Shown here: positions 27,867 to 36,814 of the stretch, one piece after another
How positions within the stretch are numbered: position 1 is the stretch's first letter
Layout: each line of letters begins with the position of its first letter
DNA from: Vallitalea longa
Lineage (GTDB): Bacteria > Bacillota > Clostridia > Lachnospirales > Vallitaleaceae
Assembly: GCF_027923465.1 (NCBI RefSeq)
Contig: NZ_BRLB01000001.1
Coordinates: forward strand, 1,240,001-1,304,000
Direction: 5' to 3'
Length of the DNA stretch: 64,000 nt
Position numbers and translations under genes: made by a program
Notes under the pieces: model-generated
Databases searched by the model: none
What the model was told of the DNA's origin: nothing
Seen by the model: the letters and a program-made list of their open reading frames with translations, nothing else

Positions 27867-29015
27867 TTATTCCTCCTCTATTAAATTTATTACTTTTAAA
27901 TTATCTTCTATAAAATGTGCAAATTGAATATCAGCCCTAGTAATATATCCCGTATTTACATTCTTATATACTGTAACTAAAGTATTAGGGGTATCATTGT
28001 GAATTAATGTGAATTCTCCAAAATCATAAACCTGACGTTCTCCATTTAACAATCCTTCTGCATTTTTCCAATCCCAAGATGGATGAACTAATCCGTAAGG
28101 TCTACTAAAAATACCTTCAAAGGCGCCTGTAGGATAATCAGTTATGATATCTCTAAACCAAGAATACTCAAAAGCTATAGTAAGATTGGTAGATATATCA
28201 TTTTCATAATTTCCATTTAATAAGCTAACACTATTATCTTTTATTTGTATACCATAGAATAATTCATCCATAGTTATATCGTAATAATTTTGAATACGTA
28301 ACTTGTCTAAAAGATCTCTATCTGCCATACGTTTAGTAACCGCAATAGCTTGTTCACGCGTTATATTATCTAACGGACTAAATTTTCCTTGAGTTACAAC
28401 AAAACCCCAGTTATCTTTAATAGGCTCTTTAGTTCCATTAAATAAATTACAATGATAAGCTAACTCAACGCCTAGTTTTGCCCAATCACTACATGTTTCA
28501 ATATCTGATAAATTTTCTTCTGCTGCTATAGTGTCTGGAGACACTTCTGTTTGTGCATAATTGAAAAACATACATGCTGCCTGTTCTCTAGTTATTAAAT
28601 CATCAGGTGCAAAATTATTATTTCCAACACCTTGAATAATTCCTAGAGTATTCGCCATCTTTACATACTTATTATCTGTATCATCAAATTTAACATCTGT
28701 AGTTACATAGTCAAAATAATTATCTACAGTCAACACTTGGAATTTCCAAGGTTTTCTAGCAAATTCAGACATGTAATCATCATTATATTTATTAACTTTA
28801 GCTATAATAGCAGTGACCATTAGTTCCGTAAACTCTTCTCTAGTAATATCATCTTGATAATTATTTTGTAAATGTTCAGGTACTAACCCTTCTTCAATAC
28901 TTTCTTTAATAATATCTTTAGCCCAATCACTGGGCTCATCACTCGCGGCTAAAACATTAACATTAAAACTTACCATAAAAATAAATACCATACATAAATT
29001 AATTAATTTTTTCAT
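27867..29015 (-). CDS. SLH-domain surface protein
   Basis: 382 residues with a Sec signal (MKKLINLCMVFIFMVSF, AAS) and three S-layer homology repeats: DWAKDIIKESIEEGLVP with DITREEFTELM; DTDNKYVKMANTLGIIQGVG with DDLITREQAACMF; and CSDWAKLGVELAYHCNLFNG with LDNITREQAIAVTKRM. A C-terminal domain of about 140 residues (YYDITMDELFYGIQI, YSWFRDIITDYPTGAFEGIF, GERQVYDFGEFTLIHND) is shared with the copy at 29669 and more weakly with 62011. SLH repeats bind pyruvylated wall polymers. It is followed after three bases by the giant protein, which it may anchor. GAAGGAGG precedes the ATG. Confidence 0.9.
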   Translation of the reverse strand: MKKLINLCMVFIFMVSFNVNVLAASDEPSDWAKDIIKESIEEGLVPEHLQNNYQDDITREEFTELMVTAIIAKVNKYNDDYMSEFARKPWKFQVLTVDNYFDYVTTDVKFDDTDNKYVKMANTLGIIQGVGNNNFAPDDLITREQAACMFFNYAQTEVSPDTIAAEENLSDIETCSDWAKLGVELAYHCNLFNGTKEPIKDNWGFVVTQGKFSPLDNITREQAIAVTKRMADRDLLDKLRIQNYYDITMDELFYGIQIKDNSVSLLNGNYENDISTNLTIAFEYSWFRDIITDYPTGAFEGIFSRPYGLVHPSWDWKNAEGLLNGERQVYDFGEFTLIHNDTPNTLVTVYKNVNTGYITRADIQFAHFIEDNLKVINLIEEE

Positions 29016-29029
29016 AAAAATTCCTCCTT

Positions 29030-29127
29030 CGATATATAAACTACTTAATAAATATAAGTAATTAACTTTACTTTCATATATTGCTTAACTCCATAAATCC
29101 TGTGCTTTTAATGCATCTGCAGGATTA
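29030..29127. repeat. 98-bp repeat, copy A (copy B at 31892-31987)
   Basis: CGATATATAAACTACTTAAT and the following bases are repeated almost exactly at 31892-31987, including part of the decayed giant gene (ATAAATCCTGTGCTTTTAAT). Each copy lies directly upstream of an SLH gene on the minus strand, so it marks a tandem duplication of an SLH-giant block. Confidence 0.85.
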
Positions 29128-29665
29128 TATTTTTTGCATTTTTGTAACAAATAATCTTTTCATTTACTGTTTACTGCTAAATCAATAGCACTGTTTAAAT
29201 CTCCAGCAATCATTTTTAATCTATCAGCATATACATGTTTGCTTTTAACTGTTTTTTGTTTATAAAAATCTTATAATCTATGTAATCCTCTTTGTACATA
29301 CTCTATACTACCATTCCCAATTTGATATTAACCAATTAACTTTTTATATCTACCCATATAGAACTTGGAACAAATATAAAACTAAAATTCACGTCAGGAA
29401 ATGTATCAATATATTCAGCTTCTATTTGATCTTGCATACTCTTTGTACAATCTTTATCATAATCATTAGGTACCTTAACGGCTTGCTGCTCTAACCCAAC
29501 TCTAAAACATGTAGTTTCTATAATTCCTCCACCTTTAAGGTTAGCCGTACCTCCAGCAGGTAACGAGCCTCCTTTACCTGTAATACCCGCATTAATAACA
29601 ATCGTGTTAAAACTTGTAAAAATTAAAATTATTATAAGCATACACGATATAATAACTTTCTTCAT
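29095..29665 (-). pseudogene. Decayed copy of the giant secreted protein
   Basis: The 5' end (29336-29665) encodes 109 residues matching the signal and first domain of the giant protein (KGGSLPAGGTANLKGGG, ETTCFRVGLEQQAV, FPDVNFSFIFVPSS) and then stops early. Downstream on the minus strand (about 29095-29260) more of it can be read with stops and gaps: MYADRLKMIAGDLNSA, KDYLLQKCKKYN and PADALKAQDLWS, matching YADKIKDKVKTL, KKYLLDG and ADALAAEDLWS of the intact gene. A large internal and 3' part is gone. It follows SLH gene 29669 with the same coupled GAGGAGGAA start, showing an SLH-giant pair was duplicated and one copy lost. Confidence 0.85.
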
Positions 29666-29668
29666 AGA

Positions 29669-30820
29669 TTATTCCTCCTCTATCAAATATATTCTATAAG
29701 TGTCATCTTCAGTGATATATCTAAAGTAAATATCAGCTCGGGTAGTATACCCTATATTTACATTCTTATACACTGTAACTAAAGTATCTGGTGTATCGTT
29801 ATGAATTAGTGTAAATACTCCAAAATCATAAACTTGACGTTCTCCGTTCAATATTCCTTCTGCATTTTTCCAATCCCAAGAAGGGTGGACTAATCCGTAA
29901 GGTCTGCTAAAAATACTTTCAAAGGCACCTGTAGGATAATCAGTTATAATATCTCTAAACCAAGAATACTCAAAAGCTACAGTAAGATCAGGGGATATAT
30001 CGTTTTCATAATCTCCGTTTAATAAGCTAACACTATTATCTTTTATTTGTATACCATAGAATAATTCATCCATAGTTATATCATAATAATTTTGAATACG
30101 CAATTTATCTAGAAGATCCCTATCTGCCATACGTTTAGTAACTACAATAGCTTGTTCACGCGTTATGTTTTCTAAAGGGCTAAAGGCACCTTTAGTTACA
30201 ACAGAACCCCATTCACCTCTAACAGGTTCTTTTGTTCCATTAAATAAAGACACACTATAAGCTAATTTAACACCTAGCCTAGCCCAGTCGCTACACGTTT
30301 CAATATCTGATAAATCGTATTCTGCAGGTTTACGGCTTGCAGATACTTTTGTCTGTGCGTAATTAAAAAACATGCATGCTGCTTGCTCTCTTGTTATTAA
30401 ATCATCAGGTGCAAATTTATTATCTCCAACACCTTGAATGATTCCTAAAGTATTAGCCATTTTAACATAATTATTATCTGTATCGGTAAACTGAACATCT
30501 GTAGTTACATAGTCAAAATAGTTATCTACAGTTAGTGTTTGAAATTTCCAAGCTTTTCTTGTATACTCATCCATATAATCATCATTATATTTATTGACTT
30601 TAGCTATAATAGCAGTTACCATTAGTTCCGTAAACTCTTCTCTAGTAATATCATCTTGATAATTATTTTGTAAATGTTCAGGTACTAAACCTTCTTCAAT
30701 ACTTTCTTTAATAATATCTTTAGCCCAATCACTAGGCTCAATAATTTCTGATGCCAATACGTTAGATGTCACACTTACCATAAAAATAAATACCATACAT
30801 AAATTAATTAACTTTTTCAT
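29669..30820 (-). CDS. SLH-domain surface protein, second copy
   Basis: 383 residues, about 85-90% identical to the 27867-29015 protein over most of its length, with the same Sec signal start (MKKLINLCMVFIFMVS), three SLH repeats (DITREEFTELM; DDLITREQAACMF; LENITREQAIVVTKRM) and the same C-terminal domain. Differences cluster at the mature N-terminus (SEIIEPSDW) and between the second and third repeats. AAGGAGGAG precedes ATG 30820. It heads the older duplicated unit, whose giant-protein partner has decayed. The IS at 30845 has landed just in front of it and has probably cut it off from its promoter. Confidence 0.9.
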   Translation of the reverse strand: MKKLINLCMVFIFMVSVTSNVLASEIIEPSDWAKDIIKESIEEGLVPEHLQNNYQDDITREEFTELMVTAIIAKVNKYNDDYMDEYTRKAWKFQTLTVDNYFDYVTTDVQFTDTDNNYVKMANTLGIIQGVGDNKFAPDDLITREQAACMFFNYAQTKVSASRKPAEYDLSDIETCSDWARLGVKLAYSVSLFNGTKEPVRGEWGSVVTKGAFSPLENITREQAIVVTKRMADRDLLDKLRIQNYYDITMDELFYGIQIKDNSVSLLNGDYENDISPDLTVAFEYSWFRDIITDYPTGAFESIFSRPYGLVHPSWDWKNAEGILNGERQVYDFGVFTLIHNDTPDTLVTVYKNVNIGYTTRADIYFRYITEDDTYRIYLIEEE

Positions 30821-30844
30821 AAAATAACTCCTCCTTGGATGTAT

Positions 30845-31889
30845 GGTAGTGTAAAATATTACACTACACTGTTTGTTTTAATTCTTTATTTATAAGGGTT
30901 TCACAGTTTTTTTGCAATAAAATAACAATGACCCCCTATTTTCAGTTATAATTGAAGTTCCAACACACCAAATATTTCTGAAAGGATGTCATTGCTATGC
31001 CTTCAATTATAACTTATTTACTTGATATAATTCAATACCAAAATCAACAAATTTCTTGGTTACTTCTTTTTATCTCCAAATTTATTCCTCTTAAGCAATG
31101 GGCTTTTGATGATGCTCATTCACCTAAGTATCAGAAATTCAAGACAGATAAACTACCTATTATTAAACGCTTTGTTAAACAAGATTGGCAGTTTTTGACT
31201 GAATATTATCTCCTTCGTTATGGTAAACCTTTAAAACCTGTTAGGACTCAAAAAGGTAAAATCCGTAATGTTCCTAACGATACTATTTGCCCTTTATGTG
31301 GTGCTCCACACCAATATATTTACGATAATAATGGTGGTAAAGGCCAATTTAAGTGTAAAGTTTGCCAAAAAACGTTTGTTTCGGGTGAACAAGTTTCTTC
31401 TCCTCTTGTTCTTAAATGTCCTTATTGCAATCATTCTCTTGTTGCAAAAAAGGATAGGAAACATTTTACTATACATAAGTGTATTAATAATAAGTGCTCT
31501 TACTATATATCCAATGTGCGTAAATTACCTAATGACGTAAAACATTCTGATCGCTATAAGTATAAACTGCGCTATATCTACCGTGAATTCTCTGTAGATT
31601 TTTTTGCTATGGATTTGGATTCTCTTCCTAAAAATGCTTCTTCTTTTAAATTCCGTAGTAAAAGTGCTCATATCATGGGACTTTGTTTGTCTTGCTACAA
31701 TGCCATGATTACGACGGGATAGGTCTATCTGTTCTTGAGTTCTTCACCGTCGGCAACCTTTTTAAGCATTGTTTAATGGTGCTGTCAAGGGTGGCGTAAG
31801 TTACCAAGAGCCATTTTTGTTACCCCTTTTTTCTTTTAAGTCTTACTTGTTTTTTTGTTTTTGTTTTTCATAGGCTACTTTACACTACC
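30845..31889 (+). mobile_element. Small insertion sequence with truncated transposase
   Basis: About 1045 bp bounded by GGTAGTGTAAA (30845-30855) and its inverse TTTACACTACC (31879-31889). It lies between the SLH gene and the 98-bp repeat that should adjoin it, so it is an insertion into the SLH promoter region. The left end is also a small palindrome of its own (GTAGTGTAA / TTACACTAC). No clear target duplication is seen. The family is uncertain. Confidence 0.75.
30997..31722 (+). pseudogene. Zinc-ribbon transposase, N-terminal part only
   Basis: 241 residues beginning MPSIITYLLDIIQYQNQQIS, followed by two zinc-finger regions (CPLCGAPHQYIY with CKVCQKTF, and CPYCNHSL with CINNKCSYY), and ending RSKSAHIMGLCLSCYNAMIT just before the stop. 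This is the DNA-binding half I associate with certain Clostridia IS transposases. The DDE catalytic half is absent, and the following 160 bases to the element end hold no matching frame. The element is therefore non-autonomous. Family placement is tentative. Confidence 0.6.
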
Positions 31890-31891
31890 TC

Positions 31892-32038
31892 GATATATAA
31901 CCTACTTAATAAATATAAGTAATTAACTTTACTTTCATATATTGCTTAACTCCATAAATCCTGTGCTTTTAATGCATCTGTAGGATTAAGCACCCATTAA
32001 GTAGAATACTTTAACCGAGCTTTTAAATGTATGCCAAA
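31892..32038. repeat. 98-bp repeat copy B and gap before the lipoprotein gene
   Basis: 31892-31987 repeats 29030-29127 with two or three changes. The rest (31988-32038) is AT-rich and holds the end of the lipoprotein transcript region. No gene is supported between 31723 and 32038; the left part is the non-coding remainder of the IS. Confidence 0.8.
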
Positions 32039-33364
32039 TTAATTAATAAAATCTTTTTTCAAATGGAATACCTGTCCAGATTCATATATAGTTATCTCAT
32101 TTGGCTCAAATTCCGTTTTCTTAAATATATATAAATTCCATGATTTATTATCTAGGGTTAAATCTTTTTTCATCTTTCTATCATAATCTTTTAGATATCT
32201 ATCAACTTCTTCTATATCTTCATCCATATATACTGTATTGCCATCATCAAAATCTAATCTTAAATTATCAATTTGTATAGTTTCTTGAGTATCTAATAAA
32301 TCTTCTACATATAGGTCAATAGCAAAGTAACCTTCAGGTTCAATGTAAGAAATATCATCTAACATATCCATCTCATCATCATCATTAGCTACACTATTAA
32401 CTGCCTCAGTAAAATCATAACTATTTGTCATTTGAGGTTGAATAAGAGCAGTAAATTGCTCATAATCAGGTGAAATACCAGTATAAATTAATGAAAAACT
32501 ACCTAATCTATACTCTAAAAATTTTTTTTTCTCTTCTATCCATTTTCTATCAGTCTGCTCAATATATAGTTTTTCTAACACTTTACCAATAATAAAAGCT
32601 TTTACAAGATTTTCATTTGACATGTTCTGTTCTGCTTTTGACACCGCTTCTTTAAATTCTGCAATTTTATTCTTAGTCAATTCATCTATTTTATCTAAAT
32701 CAACATTACTAATGCATACTATTTTCCAATAACTGTCATTATCTATTTTCATAGTCAATGGGAATCTATCTATATCTGTCGTTTCCAAATCACTAAGCGA
32801 ATATCTTTTTTCTTCTGGCGTTTCTAGAATTATTTCTTTATATTCTCGTTCTCCTAGTTCATTATCTATTACGGTTTTAGCATCTATTGTCACAGTCAAG
32901 AAATCATTATTATCAATAACCCATTTTCCAGAGCAACTTATAAGCATCCTATCTATATCATATTCACTAGTACTATATGTGAAATTACCATCATCTCCAA
33001 AGGAGAACATTTCAACACTACCATCTCCTATACTATTACTAGCCTGCCACGTACCAAGCAATGTTTCTTTATCTATAATTAAGGAAGCAGAGCAATTAGG
33101 GTTGGTTTTATTTTCTTGATGTGTAGAATTAGCTTTTTGATCTTTGACATTATCTTCTTCTTTCGAATTATCCACTTCTTTTAAATCATCTTCTTGCGAA
33201 TTATCATCTACTTGGTCTTCATTATTTTTCTCTACTTTATTAATTACATTTGAACTAGTATCTTCAACCTCTGTTTTCTTATCTTCTAATTTCGCAGTTG
33301 TACCATTACAGCATCCTGTTGATAATATGATGATGCCTATTAACATACATAAAATTTTTTTCAT
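32039..33364 (-). CDS. Lipoprotein paired with the transglycosylase/CHAP effector
   Basis: 441 residues with a lipoprotein signal (MKKILCMLIGIIILSTGC) and a long acidic linker rich in D, E, K and N, then a globular region: LIIDKETLLGTWQASNSIG and MFSFGDDGNFTYSTSEYD (lipocalin-like start), later SLIYTGISPDYEQFTALI and a C-terminal KSWNLYIFKKTEFEP. The first 50 residues resemble the 17818-19005 lipoprotein; the rest does not. It lies 24 bases after the preceding hydrolase, in the same position as the other lipoprotein. An immunity role at the outer membrane face is inferred from this matched arrangement, not from any known family. Confidence 0.62.
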   Translation of the reverse strand: MKKILCMLIGIIILSTGCCNGTTAKLEDKKTEVEDTSSNVINKVEKNNEDQVDDNSQEDDLKEVDNSKEEDNVKDQKANSTHQENKTNPNCSASLIIDKETLLGTWQASNSIGDGSVEMFSFGDDGNFTYSTSEYDIDRMLISCSGKWVIDNNDFLTVTIDAKTVIDNELGEREYKEIILETPEEKRYSLSDLETTDIDRFPLTMKIDNDSYWKIVCISNVDLDKIDELTKNKIAEFKEAVSKAEQNMSNENLVKAFIIGKVLEKLYIEQTDRKWIEEKKKFLEYRLGSFSLIYTGISPDYEQFTALIQPQMTNSYDFTEAVNSVANDDDEMDMLDDISYIEPEGYFAIDLYVEDLLDTQETIQIDNLRLDFDDGNTVYMDEDIEEVDRYLKDYDRKMKKDLTLDNKSWNLYIFKKTEFEPNEITIYESGQVFHLKKDFIN

Positions 33365-33387
33365 TTTATTTATCCTTTCTGTAAAAT

Positions 33388-35388
33388 TTAATCATGAGTA
33401 TAGAATTTATATTTTTTGTAATAACTTTTTTTATAAAATTCTAGAAAATATAATCCATTACTGATAGCTTTTACTCCACCTGCTTGGGCTAAATAAACTC
33501 CTTTCTCTGCATTATATTCACTACCATCAGGTGTAGGACGTATAACTTGAACATGTCCTGTATCAGGAGATTTATCTATACAAGAAATAGTCATATACCC
33601 TTGATTAGCTCTTTTTTGGGCTTCTTCTGGACTTATTTCTTTCCATCCATAATTTTCTCCTTGAGCATCTAACCATATAGCTAATCGGTTAGCATTTAAT
33701 TCTGTTGCATCAGCATTATAATTAGATTTATTCTGATATAATATATGTTCACCTAAATTACGTCCAATAGCTTTCCCCGTAGCATCTTCTAGATTCCCTA
33801 TCTCATTAACTTCAACAAATCTAGGTAATTCTACTCCCATTGCTATAGAAACATCCCATGCAAAGATATTACAATATGTATTATCTCTTGGTATATATCT
33901 TGGATTAGTCTTAACATTGAATTGATCTATGAGTTTATTATATACTTGTGCTGTTCTTTCACCAGTATCATAAGTATATAATGGCTTAACTGCATTCCAT
34001 ACTGTAGTATCAGTCATATAATAGTTTTGATCAGTTATTATATTAGTTTCTACGTCCACTGATTCTGTATTGATTTTATCTTCACAAGATTTAGTATCAA
34101 TATTATTATCGTTTTGTTCAGTTACTTTATTATTCTCTTCATCCACAGGTTCTATATTGATTTTATCTTCCCAAGGTTTAGTTTGATATTTCTTAAAAAA
34201 ACGTTCGTCCCTACTATCACTTTCTGTCCTATATCTATCAAGGTTACTTCCTGAATTATAACCTGCATAAGTTGCTCTTGCTAAATCCTTTTCACCAAGT
34301 TGAATCGCCTTATTATACCTGTCATAAGCATATCCTAAACCACAATCTATGTTGTATTTCCAATCATTTTGTATACGTTCTAGATTATCACCCCAATATC
34401 TATCATTAAGCTGCATTATTCCCCAATCTTGAGAAGAATTTTTATTTATATTTGCTTCAGGTATATTATCTCCTTTAAATTGAGTCATTCCACTTTCAGT
34501 CCATGCTATTGCTAATCCAATATCTTCTGGCAGACCTATCTCATTACACTTATTTTTTATATAGTCTACGATTTCCTTGTAACTAGGATTTCCATATTCT
34601 CTTGTACTTTGTTTAACATGTGTTTTTTCCCCTATGTTATTGATTTCAGAAGTCTTTTCTTCATTAAACAAATATCCCCACGTGGTTTCTCCAACTTTTC
34701 CTGCATATTGTCCAAAATTCCATAATCCTTTCTCATCTTTGAATTTATTGACTACTTCCAAAGTTTCATAATTAAAGTATCCATCTTCTTTTAAAGGCTT
34801 TCCTTCTGAATCTGTGTAACCTAATACATTTAATCTCTGTTGTAGAACCTTGACATAATAATTATATTCATTGTTATTATTAATTGATAATATTCCATCT
34901 AATTCTGGTATTGAAGTCTCTTGTTTATGTTCATATTTATTATTTATAACTTCTCCACTTTTATCAAAAAAATCAGATATATGCTTTATACTGGATTTCA
35001 AAAAGGATCTTATGGATCTTAGTACTTTAGATATTGTATCAATAATATTCCAACTATCACCTTCATCTTTTTTATCATTTACAGATATTTCTGCTTGATG
35101 ATCTATTTCATTAAAAGACTGAACTAATCTTTGTTCAGCTTCTTCATATGATTCTACTGCATTGTTAACGAATGCTGATGATCTAGTTATAGATTCGGCT
35201 AGGTTATTTAATTCTTTATATATAGCATTAAAATTTTCTCCTATGTCTTGTCTACATCTTATATCCATATCTAAGCTATGCCTTATACTCGATAATTTAT
35301 TTCCAATCCCACTTATTTTAATTGACATATCATCTATTTTAGGAACTATATCAACTAGCTCTTTCATACTAATACTTATATCGTTCAT
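33388..35388 (-). CDS. Type VII effector: PG-binding, lytic transglycosylase and CHAP-like
   Basis: 666 residues from ATG 35388, which follows AGGGGGA (an upstream ATG at 35415 lacks a ribosome site). The N-terminal 95 residues are nearly identical to the 21044 effector (ISISMKELVDIVPKI, SLDMDIRCRQDIGENF, SYEEAEQRL). One PG-binding repeat follows (LQQRLNVLGYTDSEGKPL). Next is an SLT-type transglycosylase domain (IGLAIAWTESGMTQF with catalytic Glu, WGIMQLNDRYW, RATYAGYNSGSNLDRY). The C-terminal domain has a Cys/His pair (DNTYCNIFAWDVSIAMGVEL and DTGHVQVIRP) typical of CHAP-like amidases or endopeptidases. It should cut both glycan and peptide parts of the wall. No Sec signal, so type VII export is likely. 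Confidence 0.85.
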   Translation of the reverse strand: MNDISISMKELVDIVPKIDDMSIKISGIGNKLSSIRHSLDMDIRCRQDIGENFNAIYKELNNLAESITRSSAFVNNAVESYEEAEQRLVQSFNEIDHQAEISVNDKKDEGDSWNIIDTISKVLRSIRSFLKSSIKHISDFFDKSGEVINNKYEHKQETSIPELDGILSINNNNEYNYYVKVLQQRLNVLGYTDSEGKPLKEDGYFNYETLEVVNKFKDEKGLWNFGQYAGKVGETTWGYLFNEEKTSEINNIGEKTHVKQSTREYGNPSYKEIVDYIKNKCNEIGLPEDIGLAIAWTESGMTQFKGDNIPEANINKNSSQDWGIMQLNDRYWGDNLERIQNDWKYNIDCGLGYAYDRYNKAIQLGEKDLARATYAGYNSGSNLDRYRTESDSRDERFFKKYQTKPWEDKINIEPVDEENNKVTEQNDNNIDTKSCEDKINTESVDVETNIITDQNYYMTDTTVWNAVKPLYTYDTGERTAQVYNKLIDQFNVKTNPRYIPRDNTYCNIFAWDVSIAMGVELPRFVEVNEIGNLEDATGKAIGRNLGEHILYQNKSNYNADATELNANRLAIWLDAQGENYGWKEISPEEAQKRANQGYMTISCIDKSPDTGHVQVIRPTPDGSEYNAEKGVYLAQAGGVKAISNGLYFLEFYKKSYYKKYKFYTHD

Positions 35389-35468
35389 AAATATTCCCCC
35401 TAAATATTTTATCAAATATTGTTGTTTTTTTCTATGTTTAGTTATAATATTCGGTATATAACATCATA

Positions 35469-35840
35469 TTATTGCTTTAATATATCATTATATACTTCCC
35501 ATAATGTTACAAAACTTTTATCAAGTCTATTATATAACTTAATTAAACTACTTCTGTGATAGTTATTATTATTAACATCATTATCTTTTACATCTATAGG
35601 TTTGTTAACGTGTTCACAAGATTCTATAGCTTCCTTAACATAATTTTTAACACTATATACATATTTTTCTAATACTAGTATCTCTTTACTAATCTTATCT
35701 ATTTCATTTTTATCAATATTATCTAACCATTTGTTATCCTCACTTAGTGAACATTTTTTGTAATAAATAATTTTAGATAACACTTCTAGCTTAATTAATT
35801 TTTGTTCAACCTCTTCAGTATGTATTGTTGTACTAGACAT
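35469..35840 (-). CDS. Small helical protein, possible effector partner
   Basis: 123 residues, almost all helical, charged, without signal or membrane segment. It has a YNRLD (YxxxD) near the C-terminus. AAGGAGG precedes ATG 35840. It sits directly upstream of the transglycosylase/CHAP effector in the same direction. In Bacillota LXG toxins need small helical partner proteins encoded beside them (Lap-type); this gene has the right size and place, but no sequence match is claimed. Confidence 0.5.
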   Translation of the reverse strand: MSSTTIHTEEVEQKLIKLEVLSKIIYYKKCSLSEDNKWLDNIDKNEIDKISKEILVLEKYVYSVKNYVKEAIESCEHVNKPIDVKDNDVNNNNYHRSSLIKLYNRLDKSFVTLWEVYNDILKQ

Positions 35841-36217
35841 TAATTAATCCTCCTTATCTTCTATAAATAATTGTTGATATCGTTAATATAATTAATAAGT
35901 TGATTAATACCCTTAATCATAATATATTTTTATATCATATGATTTATGGAATGAAAAACATTTATTTTATATTTTTAATGATTGATATATTTATATAAAA
36001 CTCCTATTACTAAATCTTATAGCAATAGGAGTTTCTAATATATATATTATAGTAAGTAATTGTTTAATTGATTAATAGTAAAATTATAGTTAATTTTAGT
36101 TTTTATTTGATTCAACTCATATATCTAACTGAATCAGAATCATAAGCATTAATAAGAATAATTGTCTTCATAAATCTATTCTTTCATTTGTTCTTAACTA
36201 ATAAAAGTGATAATCTT
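35841..36217. terminator. Gap with a symmetrical terminator
   Basis: AAACTCCTATT (35998-36008) and AATAGGAGTTT (36024-36034) form an 11-bp hairpin flanked by T-rich sequence on both sides. It lies about 180 bases past the minus-strand immunity gene at 36218 and can end that transcript. The rest of the 377 bases is AT-rich with no gene seen, and probably holds the promoter for the 35840 gene. Confidence 0.65.
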
Positions 36218-36814
36218 TTATATACCAAATATATATATATCTTCCAGCTCTTTTTTCTCATAAGAAAAGTTAAAGTTTAAACTTAATAAATTATATATTG
36301 CTGTAATTTCCATTAAACTTCTGCTATAATTGTATAGCGCAACAAAACCTCTACTTAATTTAGCGTTCTCAACAAGATTTTTTCCATGAAATTTTACATT
36401 GCATTTGTTTTCATTAATAATTAAACATACCTTATCCTTCTCTTCGCTAGTTAATGAATAATTATCTTCTGTCAAATTTTCTTTTAATAATACTATACCC
36501 TCTTTAATTTTCTCTTCATTAACTAATTTACGTATAGTTCTAGCTATTTTAATATCTCCTCCATCAGATTCATATAATCTTTTACATAAAACAATGGTTA
36601 AAACAATTACATCATCTTTTTTATTAGTTCTTACTCCAGTTCTTGTTATATCCTTATGGATTTCACAAACTTCATAATCATTCTCATATATCTTAATTTC
36701 AATATAATCTTCTGGATAGAAGTTAGAATTTCCATAACAGATCATAATTCTATCATTTACCTTTCTTATGTCATATTCAGGTTTATTTAAAATTTCTCTT
36801 AATTCATTAATCAA
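36218..36814 (-). CDS. Candidate immunity protein for the TNT toxin
   Basis: 198 residues, cytoplasmic, no signal. Starts at TTG 36814 inside the end of the toxin gene (overlap of 8 bases; GAGGTG upstream). Motifs such as IMICYGNSNFYPEDYIEIKIY and FVALYNYSRSLMEITAIYN do not match an immunity family I know. Known TNT-type toxins need an antitoxin that blocks NAD hydrolysis in the producer; the tight overlap with the toxin makes this the best candidate. Function is inferred from position. Confidence 0.65.
   Translation of the reverse strand: MINELREILNKPEYDIRKVNDRIMICYGNSNFYPEDYIEIKIYENDYEVCEIHKDITRTGVRTNKKDDVIVLTIVLCKRLYESDGGDIKIARTIRKLVNEEKIKEGIVLLKENLTEDNYSLTSEEKDKVCLIINENKCNVKFHGKNLVENAKLSRGFVALYNYSRSLMEITAIYNLLSLNFNFSYEKKELEDIYIFGI

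Noticed and set aside
29336-29665. A real 109-residue secreted protein
   Set aside because: It matches only the first domain of the 2254-residue protein and is followed by decayed pieces of the same gene.
31268-31540. Alternative-frame gene inside the truncated IS
   Set aside because: It overlaps the zinc-ribbon frame, which has clear CxxC motifs; the alternative reads as a low-complexity hydrophobic shadow.
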